This document shows, piece after piece, positions 1 through 8,424 of a DNA stretch of 64,000 nucleotides. This stretch comes from Spirochaetota bacterium. GTDB taxonomy: Bacteria > Spirochaetota > Spirochaetia > Treponematales > Treponemataceae. The stretch covers positions 1 to 64,000 of the forward strand of contig JAEZST010000015.1 in NCBI GenBank assembly GCA_023443865.1, written 5' to 3'. The notes under the pieces are model-generated. The model was given only the letters and a program-made list of their open reading frames with translations. It had not been told where the DNA came from and ran no database searches. A program made the position numbers and the translations under genes. The stretch's first letter is position 1. Every line of letters begins with the position of its first letter.

Positions 1-271
1 AATGCCTGTTGTTGTGTGAATTTCATAAAAATACGGTACCTCTCTTATTATATCTTGCCAGATTCTACAGTATAGGTTTAAAATTACATAGTGTTTTAAC
101 GTTTAATTATCGCTTGGGGTTGACAGTGGCAAGACGCCGGGCCGAACGATTCACGGGGGTTTCGCGCCGCCATCTACCGACCGGTAGGTAAGCCCGCCCC
201 GCTTTGCCTACGCTGTGCCCGCGCATTCCCCGCGCTTCCCCGCCCGCCCCGCCTCTGCTATACTCACGCCC
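1..271. other. Gene-free left edge, AT-rich start
   Basis: No convincing gene is seen here. Roughly the first 115 bases are clearly richer in A and T than the rest of the window, and the sequence then turns sharply GC-rich. A TTGACA hexamer lies at 120-125 but no -10 box follows at the right distance. A 14-bp inverted repeat, CTACCG-AC-CGGTAG, lies at 174-187. The AT-rich part may be the upstream region of a gene left of the window. Confidence 0.5.
257..264 (+). promoter_or_regulatory. Extended -10 box (TGC-TATACT), leaderless start candidate
   Basis: TGC precedes TATACT at 259-264, and seven bases separate it from the ATG at 272. A normal start point would therefore fall on or next to the start codon. 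No Shine-Dalgarno is present. No good -35 box is seen; the extended -10 may compensate. Confidence 0.55.
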
Positions 272-1153
272 ATGACCAAGGATCAGTGGAACGCCTTTAC
301 CTCGTTCAGGGACGATTTTCGCGCCAAATGCGCCGAATGGGCGCGCGATGCCGGGGCGCTTCCCGGCCATGCCGCGACGGAGAGCGCCGCGGGCGACGCC
401 GCCGCGACGGGCTGGCTGGCCGAACTCCAAAAGGGAGCCGCGGAAGCGGACCGGAACCCCGCGTATCCCCTGGAAACGCCGGTCGTCTACAACCAAGCGT
501 TGGACAGTATAGCCGAAACCGACGATATTCGGCTTCTGGTTATCGGCGACAATCCGGGAAAAGACGAACAGCTTCTCAAGAACCGGCGATACCTCGTGGG
601 ACAGGCCGGAAAGCTCGGCGCGGGCTTTTTCCGGGCCAACCCCGAACTGGGCGTGGATTTTCGGAAAAACGCCGTAATCCTCAACAAAACGCCGATACAT
701 ACAGCGAAAACGAAACAGCTCGCCTGGATCAGGCGGAACGGCGGGAAGGATTTCGAGAACCTCTTCGCCGCTTCCCAGCGCTGGATGGCCGAGCGAACCC
801 TGCGCCTCGCGCGGGACCTTTCCTGCGAGATCTGGCTCGTGGGCTACGGCGAGCTCCGGGAAAAGGGCCTCTTCGCGGAATACGCGGCCGCCCTGAAAAG
901 CGCCGCCTTCGCCGCCGGGGAGAACGCGGGCGCCCCCGCTGGCCGGGCCGCCGCCCCCGACTCGCCGGGAGGGCGAGAGCCCGAATCGGCCCGAGACGCG
1001 CCCGCCATCTTCCCGAAAATCCTTCTTTTTCAGCATTTCTCGATGAACCGCTTTTCCATCGACCTGAAGGAGCGCTATAATCCGGCGGACAGCCTGCGGG
1101 TCAACCTGGACCGGATAGGGCTGTTCCATCGCCGGGAGATTCTCGGCTGGTAA
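272..1153 (+). CDS. Uracil-DNA glycosylase superfamily-like protein
   Basis: A 293-aa protein. Around residues 90-115 it has GDNPGKDEQ followed by YLVGQAGKLG, which resembles the family 4/5 UDG motif (GEAPG, then PFVGxAG). NAVILNKTPIH follows, where those enzymes have their substrate-loop Asn motif. Near the C terminus QHFSMNRFS sits where a His motif (HPS) would be. This suggests a uracil-excising or related glycosylase, but the Cys ligands of the 4Fe-4S cluster of family 4 are not evident, so activity is inferred. The ATG at 272 is preferred over an upstream in-frame ATG at 215 because TATACT lies seven bases before it. A low-complexity Ala/Gly/Pro insert lies near residues 215-245. Confidence 0.5.
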   Translation: MTKDQWNAFTSFRDDFRAKCAEWARDAGALPGHAATESAAGDAAATGWLAELQKGAAEADRNPAYPLETPVVYNQALDSIAETDDIRLLVIGDNPGKDEQLLKNRRYLVGQAGKLGAGFFRANPELGVDFRKNAVILNKTPIHTAKTKQLAWIRRNGGKDFENLFAASQRWMAERTLRLARDLSCEIWLVGYGELREKGLFAEYAAALKSAAFAAGENAGAPAGRAAAPDSPGGREPESARDAPAIFPKILLFQHFSMNRFSIDLKERYNPADSLRVNLDRIGLFHRREILGW

Positions 1154-1166
1154 CCATAGGAAAACC

Positions 1167-2087
1167 ATGCGCCTCACCAAACCGCTCGCCTACTCGCTCG
1201 CCGTCCTGACCGTCACGGTCTGGAGCGTAACGTTCCTTTCGACCAAGGTCCTCCTCGCGCGCTTTTCGCCGGTGGAAATTCTCGTTTACCGCTTCGCGAT
1301 CGCCTACGTCGCCCTCCTCGCCGTTTACCCGAAATTCAGGAAACCGGCGAGCGTACGGGAGGAACTCGCCTTTTTTCTCGGCGGCGCGTTCGGCGGCGCC
1401 CTCTATTTTATGGGGGAGAATTACGCGCTCCGCTATTCGCTCGCCTCAAGCGTTTCCCTCCTGGTTTCCACCGCCCCCCTCCTGACCGTTTTGGCGGTGC
1501 GGATCTTCCTGCCCCGGGAAGCGGAGGCCGGGCGCGACCTCGGCCGGACCGTAACGGGCTCGGTTTTGGCCCTCGCGGGGGTGGCGCTCACGATTTTTAA
1601 CGGCCGGTTCAATCTGGGCCTGAATCCCCTGGGCGACGCCTTGGCCCTCCTTTCCGCCGCCTCCTGGGCGCTCTACACCGTAACGGTCCGCCGCCTGGGC
1701 GACGGCCTGCATCCCCTGTACGTGACGAGAAAGATTTTCTTCTACACCCTGGCATGCATGGTCCCGGTCCTTTTTTTCTCCCCGGTGCGGCTCGATTTCT
1801 CGGCCTTCCGCGACGCATCCGTTTTGGGAAACCTGGCCTTCCTGAGCCTTATCGCCTCGTGCGGGGCGTACGTCGCCTGGAACGCGGCGATCAACGCCCT
1901 GGGGGCCACGAAGGCCAACAATATCATTTACCTCATTCCGGGCCTCACCCTGATTTTCTCGGCCCTACTGATCGGCGAGCCGGTAACGGCCGCCGCGGTG
2001 ACCGGCGCGGCGCTGACCATCGGCGGGGTGTACCTCGCCTCCGCGCCCCGGAAACGGCCCAGCCATAAGGATAGGAAAGCGGCATGA
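1167..2087 (+). CDS. EamA/DMT-family membrane transporter
   Basis: A 306-aa inner-membrane protein with about ten hydrophobic segments arranged as two EamA repeats, the normal size for drug/metabolite transporters. The N-terminal repeat carries the typical small-residue-rich helix after FSPVEILVYRFAIAY, and the second repeat starts near ALLSAASWALYTVTVRRL. Family members export or import amino acids, nucleotides or drugs; the substrate cannot be read from sequence. A Shine-Dalgarno-like AGGAAAA precedes the ATG. It lies 13 bases after the UDG-like gene and its stop overlaps the ATG of the MATE gene (ATGA), so the three genes probably form one transcript. Confidence 0.85.
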   Translation: MRLTKPLAYSLAVLTVTVWSVTFLSTKVLLARFSPVEILVYRFAIAYVALLAVYPKFRKPASVREELAFFLGGAFGGALYFMGENYALRYSLASSVSLLVSTAPLLTVLAVRIFLPREAEAGRDLGRTVTGSVLALAGVALTIFNGRFNLGLNPLGDALALLSAASWALYTVTVRRLGDGLHPLYVTRKIFFYTLACMVPVLFFSPVRLDFSAFRDASVLGNLAFLSLIASCGAYVAWNAAINALGATKANNIIYLIPGLTLIFSALLIGEPVTAAAVTGAALTIGGVYLASAPRKRPSHKDRKAA

Positions 2088-3439
2088 AAAAACTTCGCCT
2101 GTTCGACGATCGCGCGTTTTACGCGGGCCTTTTCGCCATCGCCTTGCCGATAATGTTCCAGAACTTCGTGAATTCCCTCGTTAACGTGGCGGACACGGTC
2201 ATGATCGGGCGGCTCGGCACGGTGGAAATCGCGGGAGTCGGTCTGGGAAACCAGGTGTTCTTTTTCTTCAATATCCTGCTTTTCGGGATCGTTTCGGGCG
2301 GCGGGGTATTCACGGCCCAATACTGGGGAAAAAGGGACCTTTCGGGCATTCGGAAAACCCTCGGCTTATGCCTCTCCCTCTCGCTGGGCCTTGCCCTCGT
2401 TTTCATGGCGGCCTGCTTTTTCGCGCCCCGGTTCGTGATCGGGTTCTACTCGAACGATCCAGCGGTGGTGCAAACCGGGGCGGAGTACCTAAAAACACTC
2501 TCCCTATCCTTCGTCCCCTTCGCGATCAGTTTCGCCTTTACCATCATGCTGAGGACGGTCGAAAAGGTGCGGCTCGCCATGACCGCGACGATCATTTCCC
2601 TCTCGGTCAACGTAATACTGAATTGGGCTTTCATTTTCGGCCTTGGCCCGATCCCGGCCATGGGCGTGACGGGCGCCGCCGTTGCTACCCTGATAGCCCG
2701 AACCATAGAGGCCCTTATCATCGTCTCCGTTACGTATGCCAAACGGTATCCCCCGGCTGCCTCGGCGAGGGAACTCTTCGCGTTCGACGCGGCCTTCGCC
2801 AAGGGCTTTTTCGCGGTAGCCATGCCGGTTATGGCAAACGAATTCCTTTGGTCCTTCGGGATCACCCTTCAAAACGCCATCTTCGCGCGGACGCACACGA
2901 ACGCCATCGCGGCGTTCAATATCACCAATACGGTCTCGAGCCTCGCCTGGGTCGTTTTCATAGGATTGGGGAACGGGGTCGCGGTGATGATCGGGAAAAA
3001 GATCGGCGAGGGCGACCATGCGCGTGCGCGGGAGTACGCGGCGCGTATCACCCGGTTCGCCCCGCTTTTGGCGGCGGCGGTCGCCTTGGTCCTGGTACCG
3101 GTTTCGCGACTCCTGCCCGTCTTTTTCCGGGTAGACGCGGCGGTTTTCGCGACCGCCAACGTCATGTTCGTCATTCTCGCGTTCACGTATCCCTTCCGGG
3201 CCTTTAACATGTCCATGGTGATCGGGGTGTGCCGCGCGGGGGGAGACACGAGGTTTTGCGCGGTCTACGACGTGCTCTTCCTGTGGGCTCTCGCCCTGCC
3301 CCTGGCGGCCTTTGCGTCCTTCGTCCTCGGCGCGCCCGCCTGGGTCGTGTACGCGGCGGTAGTTACCGAGGAGCCGTTTAAGGCCCTCTTGGGCTGGTGG
3401 CGGCTCAGGAGCGGTAAATGGCTCCATTGCGTGGTCTAA
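2084..3439 (+). CDS. MATE-family efflux transporter
   Basis: A 451-aa protein of about twelve transmembrane helices in two MatE halves, the usual length. Typical family sequences include FVNSLVNVADTVMIGRLG in helix 1-2 and GVTGAAVATLIARTIEAL in the first half. Family members are cation-coupled drug or metabolite exporters. Its ATG overlaps the TGA of the EamA gene by four bases, which indicates translational coupling. Downstream it faces the YchJ-like gene across a 135-base gap holding a 35-bp repeat; no canonical terminator is seen there. Confidence 0.9.
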   Translation: MKKLRLFDDRAFYAGLFAIALPIMFQNFVNSLVNVADTVMIGRLGTVEIAGVGLGNQVFFFFNILLFGIVSGGGVFTAQYWGKRDLSGIRKTLGLCLSLSLGLALVFMAACFFAPRFVIGFYSNDPAVVQTGAEYLKTLSLSFVPFAISFAFTIMLRTVEKVRLAMTATIISLSVNVILNWAFIFGLGPIPAMGVTGAAVATLIARTIEALIIVSVTYAKRYPPAASARELFAFDAAFAKGFFAVAMPVMANEFLWSFGITLQNAIFARTHTNAIAAFNITNTVSSLAWVVFIGLGNGVAVMIGKKIGEGDHARAREYAARITRFAPLLAAAVALVLVPVSRLLPVFFRVDAAVFATANVMFVILAFTYPFRAFNMSMVIGVCRAGGDTRFCAVYDVLFLWALALPLAAFASFVLGAPAWVVYAAVVTEEPFKALLGWWRLRSGKWLHCVV

Positions 3440-3514
3440 AAGCCGGGGAATCCCGGCGGAAGCGGCCGCGCCGCGCGGGGTGCCCGAGGCGTTCCCGGCG
3501 GCGCGACAGTCAGA

Positions 3515-3577
3515 GCGCGGCTTAGCTTTCAGCACCCGCTTAGCTTTCAGCGCGGCTTAGCTTTCAGCACCCGCTTA
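3515..3577. repeat. 35-bp tandem direct repeat, about 1.8 copies
   Basis: A unit beginning GCGCGGCTTAGCTTTCAGCA at 3515 starts again at 3550, so the period is 35 bases. Inside each unit CGGCTTAGCTTTCAGC is also echoed by CCGCTTAGCTTTCAGC, giving three copies of a GCTTAGCTTTCAGC core. The last copy runs into the stop codon of the convergent YchJ-like gene. The array is too short and lacks spacers, so it is not CRISPR. Confidence 0.7.
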
Positions 3578-4069
3578 CTTGCCGCAGCAGTGCTTGTATT
3601 TTTTGCCCGAGCCGCAGGGGCACGGATCGTTTCTGCCGACCTTCGGGGCCGAGCGCACGATGGTGGTGGCGACGATCTTGCCGTCGGCGTAGAGCCACTT
3701 TCCGTCAACCTTCTTGAAGCCCGCGACTTCCCGGTGCTCGTCCTTCAGCCCGTTCCGCGAATAGAGGGCGGAAAAGTCCACGAGGCCCTCGTCGTCGCCG
3801 GTGCCGCCCTTGGTAACGGAATGGATGGTCAGGCCGAGCCACTCGGACTCCTCGCTCCACTTCCGGGTTTCTTCCATATCGATATCGTTCTGCCCTTCGG
3901 CGCGCACGCAGGAATCGGCGATAAACCCGATTTCGGCTTTCACGTAGGCGGAGTACCGGGCGCGCATCAGGGCCTCGGCGGTGGGGGCGGCGGCCTTTCC
4001 CGAAATAACGGGGCCGCAACAGGCGGCGTATTCCTTACCCGAGCCGCAGGGGCATGCTTTCTTGTCCAT
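3575..4069 (-). CDS. YchJ-like protein with two SEC-C zinc motifs
   Basis: A 164-aa soluble protein. It has a SEC-C type zinc motif at each end: CPCGSGKEYAACCG near residues 7-20 and CPCGSGKKYKHCC at the C terminus. Between them lies a YchJ-type central domain including ALMRARYSAYVKAE and a SNTF2-like region. The family is conserved in bacteria but its biochemical role is not established; SEC-C motifs bind zinc and are shared with SecA, where they contact SecB or ribosomes. A Shine-Dalgarno (AGGAGA) stands upstream of the ATG. It is transcribed toward the MATE gene. Confidence 0.85.
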   Translation of the reverse strand: MDKKACPCGSGKEYAACCGPVISGKAAAPTAEALMRARYSAYVKAEIGFIADSCVRAEGQNDIDMEETRKWSEESEWLGLTIHSVTKGGTGDDEGLVDFSALYSRNGLKDEHREVAGFKKVDGKWLYADGKIVATTIVRSAPKVGRNDPCPCGSGKKYKHCCGK

Positions 4070-4119
4070 GAATCAATCTCCTATCAAAACGCCGATCAGT
4101 CTACCATAACGGCGAAAGT

Positions 4120-4155
4120 AAAAAAAGACGCCCCCGTCGGCAAGACGGAGGCGCC
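4120..4155 (-). terminator. Rho-independent terminator after the RND operon
   Basis: On the minus strand a GC-rich stem (GCGCCTCCGTC pairing with GACGGGGGCGT, with one G-U wobble) closes a 5-base loop and is followed by seven T. It lies about 80 bases past the RND pump stop, and ends that operon before the YchJ-like gene. Confidence 0.8.
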
Positions 4156-4234
4156 CGTAATAAAAAGACCCCCAATCCCGGCCGGGGGAAAGCTCATAGC
4201 CCCGGAACGGGATTCGGGATCGGATCGCAGCGCG

Positions 4235-7200
4235 TTAGGTATCCAAAACCGCCAGCATGTTCTGCAGGGAATCGGGATCGTTAAAGCGCCTTTCCCGGCG
4301 CTTGTTCAGGAGGCTGTACATGATGGGCGTCACGAAAAGGGTCATGAAGGCGCCCGAGGCCATGCCGCCGACGATGGTAACGCCGATGGGCTGCATCATT
4401 TCGCCGCCCTTGCCCGGAAAGAAGCCCATGGGAACGGTGGCGATAATGGTCGTCAGCGAGGTCATCAGGATCGGCCGTAGCCGGCTTCGTCCCGCGATCT
4501 CGCAGGCCTCCAGCACGGGAATCTTTTTCCTCAATAGGCCGTTGGCGTAGTCCACGAGCACGATACCGTTGTTCACGACGATACCCACCAGGGCCACGAT
4601 GCCAACCGCGGAAAAAAGGCTGAAGGTTTGGCCGGTGAACGCGTAGGTCCACACCACGCCGATGAGAAGCAGGGGAATCGAGAAAAAGATGATGAAGGGA
4701 TCCACGAGGGACTCGAACTGCGCCGCCATGACGATGAACACGAGAAAGACCGCGATCAGGATAACGGTCACCATGGCCCCTCCCGACCGGGAAAGGTCCC
4801 GCGACTCGCCGCCGTAGCCGATTTCCACCGAATCGGGCACGGCAAGGGCGTCGCGGATCGCCGCCTCCACCTGGGGCTGCACCTTGCTGGCGACGAAGCC
4901 GCTTTGCAGGCTCGCGGTAACGTGGTTCACCCGTATGCCCTCTTCCCGCCGGATGGAAATCGGCGCCGAAGTCGCCTTAAAGGAAACGAGGCCGTCCAGG
5001 GAAACCCTCCCCGCCTTTCCCGCCACGTACAGCTTTGAAAGGTCGGACCGGAAGGCGATATCTCCCTCGCTTAGGGAAACCACCACGTCGATCTCGTCGT
5101 TGCCGTCCTGCATGGTGGTGGCCGTTATGCCGTTCAGCGCGCTCTGTATTTCCGAAACGATGGCCGAAACGGAAACGCCCAGCGCCGAGGCCCGGTCCCG
5201 GTCTATCGCCAGCGTATACTGCGGGCTCCCGCTTTCCAGGTCGAATTTCACGTCGGTCAGCCCCGGAACGCGCTCCTCCAAAAGGGAGACGATTTTCGGC
5301 CCGAGCTCACGTACCGCGTCCGAGTCGTTTGACTTCAGCTGCACGTCCACCGCGGCCCCGCTCCGGAAGCCCCGCCCCGAGGAAAGGGAAAAGGTCGCGT
5401 TCGGGATGGCCGCGAGCAACGCCTGCACGTTTTTCCGCATCTCCGCCGCGGGAACGGTTTGTTTGGCGGGTTCCGGCAGGTTGAGCTGAATGTCGCCGGT
5501 GTTTTGCGTTCCCAGGGTCACGATTATCGAATCGTAGCCGGTCACGTTCTCCCTGATCAGGTCCTGGGCCGCGAAGAGGCGTTCCGAGGTGACCGCCTTG
5601 TCCGTTCCCACGGGAAGGGTCATGCTGACGCTGATGGTGTCGTCGACGCTCGAGGACGGGGCGAAACTCATGCCGAAGGTAGAGAATTTCAGGACAGATA
5701 CGCCCAACAGGGCCACCACGAGGGTCAATACCAAAAACCGGTTCCGCAGAACGAAGCGTATGGCAACCGCGTAGGCGTTTTCCAGGGCGGCAAAGCCCCG
5801 CTCAATCGCCTCGTCGGCCTTCCGCACCAAGGGATGCCGCAGGGGCTTTTGGGTCCGGGTGTCGAGCCTGACGATCGAGCCGCCGAGGGCCGGCACCAGG
5901 GTAACGGCGACGATGAGCGAGGCGGAAAGGGACGCGACCACGGTGATCACCATCTCGTAAAACATCTGCCCGAGCATCTCCAGCTGGTCCTTGTATATGA
6001 GGATCGGCACGAACACGCACAGGGTGGTCAGGGTAGAGGCGACGATGGCGGTAATCATCTCGCCGCTGCCGTGAATGGCCGCGACCGCCGCGTTTTCGCC
6101 CTTTTCGCGGTACCGGTGCATATTGTCCAAAACCACGATGGAGGAGTCCACGATCATGCCGATGCCGAGGATCAGGCCCGTCATGGTCATCATGTTCAGC
6201 GTCAGGTTCATGAGGGACATGACCAGCAAGGTGGCCAAAATGGATATGGGCATGGAAAGACCGATGATGAGGGTGCCCTTAAAGCTGCGGAGGAAGAGCA
6301 GGATGATCGCCATGGCGAGAATGCCGCCCTGGATCGCCGAGTTATACACCTGTCCCATGGTCGACGTAATCATGCTCGTATCGTCGCTGATCACGGATAC
6401 GGTGACGCCCGAGGGCAAAACGGCGTTAATGGACGGCAACGCCTCGCGTACGGCCTTGGCAACGGTGGCGCTGTTGGAATCGGTCACGTTGGTCACCGAC
6501 ACGTAGAGCCCCGGCACGCCGTCTATATAGACCAGCTGCCCGGAATAATCGTAGTCGTAAGACACCTCGGCCACGTCGGCCAGGCGTACCACGTTGGAAC
6601 GGTTCACGGACCGCCCCTGCTCGGGAATCGAGACGGTGGAAATCACGGTCTGACGGATATCGTCCAGGGTATCGAAGCCCTCGTCCACGTAGATCTCGTA
6701 GTCCATCCCGTTTTCAACGAGGGTTCCGCCCGAGGCGGTCACGTTCCGCTTCGCCAAGGCCGAAGAAATTTCCGATAAGGTCAGGTTATAGGCCCTGAGC
6801 CGGTTTTCCGAAACCGTTACCCGGACTTCCTTGTTAGCGCCGCCCCGGCTCTCCGCCGAGGCAACCCCCTCAACGCGCTCCAAAAGCGGGGTGATCTTGT
6901 CGTCGGCGAGGTTTCTCAGATCGCTTAAGGAGAGGTCGCCCTTCACCGTAAGACGCATGATGGGCATGGACCCTAAGTCAAACTTCATGATGGACGGCGA
7001 CGAGGCCCCCTCGGGAAGCGATCTCGCCGCCCGGGTGAGTATTTGCTGAATGTCGGCGTATGCGTCGTCCAGGTCGCGGTCGTAGCCGAAAGTCAGCTGA
7101 ATTCGGCTGGAGCTCGCCGAGGAGGTGGAGGTCATGGACTCAAGCCCGGACAGGGCGCTTAAGGCCGCTTCCAGGGGTTGCGTCACGTTTTTCTCCACCT

Positions 7201-7372
7201 CTTCGGGGCCGAGATTCCTGCACGACGTGGAGACAGACAGGACGGGCATGGAAGTGGAAGGAAACATGGCCACGCCGAGACGAGGAACGAAGATCGCCGC
7301 GATGACGCACAAAAGTACGTAAATCATCGCGGTGGTCACCGGTTTGCGGACCGAAACTTCGGAAAGCGTCAT
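4235..7372 (-). CDS. RND efflux pump permease (AcrB/HAE1 type)
   Basis: A 1045-aa inner-membrane pump, the normal family length. It has the N-terminal helix (TTAMIYVLLCVIAAIFVPRL), two large periplasmic loops and two blocks of six helices. The proton-relay helix reads GMIVDSSIVVLDN: the first of the paired Asp residues of AcrB (D407) is kept and the second is Ser, as in related pumps that carry VDNS. The second half has GIVVNNGIVLVDYAN. It expels drugs or other small molecules through the adaptor and TolC-like channel encoded just upstream. Its ATG overlaps the TGA of the adaptor gene. The substrate is unknown. Confidence 0.95.
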   Translation of the reverse strand: MTLSEVSVRKPVTTAMIYVLLCVIAAIFVPRLGVAMFPSTSMPVLSVSTSCRNLGPEEVEKNVTQPLEAALSALSGLESMTSTSSASSSRIQLTFGYDRDLDDAYADIQQILTRAARSLPEGASSPSIMKFDLGSMPIMRLTVKGDLSLSDLRNLADDKITPLLERVEGVASAESRGGANKEVRVTVSENRLRAYNLTLSEISSALAKRNVTASGGTLVENGMDYEIYVDEGFDTLDDIRQTVISTVSIPEQGRSVNRSNVVRLADVAEVSYDYDYSGQLVYIDGVPGLYVSVTNVTDSNSATVAKAVREALPSINAVLPSGVTVSVISDDTSMITSTMGQVYNSAIQGGILAMAIILLFLRSFKGTLIIGLSMPISILATLLVMSLMNLTLNMMTMTGLILGIGMIVDSSIVVLDNMHRYREKGENAAVAAIHGSGEMITAIVASTLTTLCVFVPILIYKDQLEMLGQMFYEMVITVVASLSASLIVAVTLVPALGGSIVRLDTRTQKPLRHPLVRKADEAIERGFAALENAYAVAIRFVLRNRFLVLTLVVALLGVSVLKFSTFGMSFAPSSSVDDTISVSMTLPVGTDKAVTSERLFAAQDLIRENVTGYDSIIVTLGTQNTGDIQLNLPEPAKQTVPAAEMRKNVQALLAAIPNATFSLSSGRGFRSGAAVDVQLKSNDSDAVRELGPKIVSLLEERVPGLTDVKFDLESGSPQYTLAIDRDRASALGVSVSAIVSEIQSALNGITATTMQDGNDEIDVVVSLSEGDIAFRSDLSKLYVAGKAGRVSLDGLVSFKATSAPISIRREEGIRVNHVTASLQSGFVASKVQPQVEAAIRDALAVPDSVEIGYGGESRDLSRSGGAMVTVILIAVFLVFIVMAAQFESLVDPFIIFFSIPLLLIGVVWTYAFTGQTFSLFSAVGIVALVGIVVNNGIVLVDYANGLLRKKIPVLEACEIAGRSRLRPILMTSLTTIIATVPMGFFPGKGGEMMQPIGVTIVGGMASGAFMTLFVTPIMYSLLNKRRERRFNDPDSLQNMLAVLDT

Positions 7373-8424
7373 TCGGCGGCCCCCGCGGGGGAGGCGACGC
7401 GAACCGCCGTGCCGTCGGTCACCGAGCCGGATACCACAACCCGGTCGCCGAAGGCAACTCCGGAAAGGAGCTGAACGCTCGTATCGTTCGCGAGCCCCAC
7501 CGCGACTTCCCGGCGACGCGCCTTGCCCTCGGAATCGATTACGTAGGCGACGGTCCCGCCGTTATAGGTTTTCAGGGCCGAGGAAGGCACTACCATGGCG
7601 CCCCTGGCCTCCCTGGTTACCAAGCTAATAACCGCGAACATCCCGGGACGGACGTAATCGCCGGCGTCGGCCACCGAAAGCTTCACCTGAATCGTCCGCG
7701 AGGCCGCGTCTACCACCGGGCTCACCTGGGAAACCGTGGCCGCGAATTCCCTGTCCGGGTAGGGGGCCAGGCTAACCTTGGCCTGAAGCCCGTTATGAAC
7801 CACCGCGATATACTTCTCGGGAACGTAGGTCACGATTTCCAGATCGCTGAGGGCGCCTACCGTCGCGATCGGGGTAGAAACGGAGACCGTGCCGCCCGAG
7901 TCCTGGGAGAGGGATATCACCGTTCCGGCGATGGGGGCGCGCACCGGGCTCGCCACGTACGAAGCGCCGGGCTTCGAGGGGTCAACGTAGGCGATCACGT
8001 CGCCCTTGTTCACGTGGCTGCCCACGCTCGCCTCGTACCGTACGAGCTTTCCCGAAGTGTCGGGGTATACGGAAATCTGGGATTTGGCCGAAACGTCGCC
8101 GTTTAGGCGAATCGAGGTTTGGATCGAATCCGGCTTCAGGGTAACCGCCTCTACCGTGATCGCCGCGCCGCCCATGCCGCCTCGAGCGCTTCCGCCGCTT
8201 GGAACGCCGGCTCCGGCTGCCCCGGGACCGGCTGCTCCCGCTGCTCCGGCCCCCCTCGGCGCGCCCGACATACCGGGAGGCCCGCCGGCGCTCCCGCCCT
8301 TTCCGGCGGGTTTTACCGCGGCAAGCGCAAGGGCGATCAAGCACAGCCCGATCATGGCAAGAAGGATTACCTTCACGATTTTGTCAAAGTCCGGTTTGTT
8401 TTTCGTCGCTTCCATATCTTTCAA
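7369..8424 (-). CDS. RND periplasmic adaptor (HlyD/membrane-fusion protein)
   Basis: A 351-aa adaptor with one N-terminal membrane anchor (ILLAMIGLCLIALALAA) followed by a Gly/Ala/Pro-rich linker at about residues 35-80, unusually low in complexity. After the linker come the split biotinyl-lipoyl domain (VGSHVNKGDVIAYVD and APIAGTVISLSQDSG) and a beta-barrel domain (RTIQVKLSVADAGDYVRPGM). The alpha-hairpin between the lipoyl halves appears to be nearly absent, so it must contact the channel with a short tip. Its start overlaps the TolC-like gene and its stop overlaps the pump gene by four bases each. Confidence 0.92.
   Translation of the reverse strand: MKDMEATKNKPDFDKIVKVILLAMIGLCLIALALAAVKPAGKGGSAGGPPGMSGAPRGAGAAGAAGPGAAGAGVPSGGSARGGMGGAAITVEAVTLKPDSIQTSIRLNGDVSAKSQISVYPDTSGKLVRYEASVGSHVNKGDVIAYVDPSKPGASYVASPVRAPIAGTVISLSQDSGGTVSVSTPIATVGALSDLEIVTYVPEKYIAVVHNGLQAKVSLAPYPDREFAATVSQVSPVVDAASRTIQVKLSVADAGDYVRPGMFAVISLVTREARGAMVVPSSALKTYNGGTVAYVIDSEGKARRREVAVGLANDTSVQLLSGVAFGDRVVVSGSVTDGTAVRVASPAGAAE

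Noticed and set aside
9..191. A 60-codon open frame at the left edge
   Set aside because: No Shine-Dalgarno or -10 box in place, mixed composition and no recognisable protein.
107..1180. A 357-codon minus-strand frame opposite the UDG-like gene
   Set aside because: Its product is Gly/Arg-rich without any motif, while the plus-strand frame has UDG-like motifs and a -10 box before its start.
3515..3577. Possible CRISPR repeats
   Set aside because: Only about two units lying head to tail, no spacers and no cas genes.
5459..6778. A 439-codon plus-strand frame opposite the RND pump
   Set aside because: It is an antisense shadow, rich in Gly, His and Arg, across a clearly conserved pump gene.
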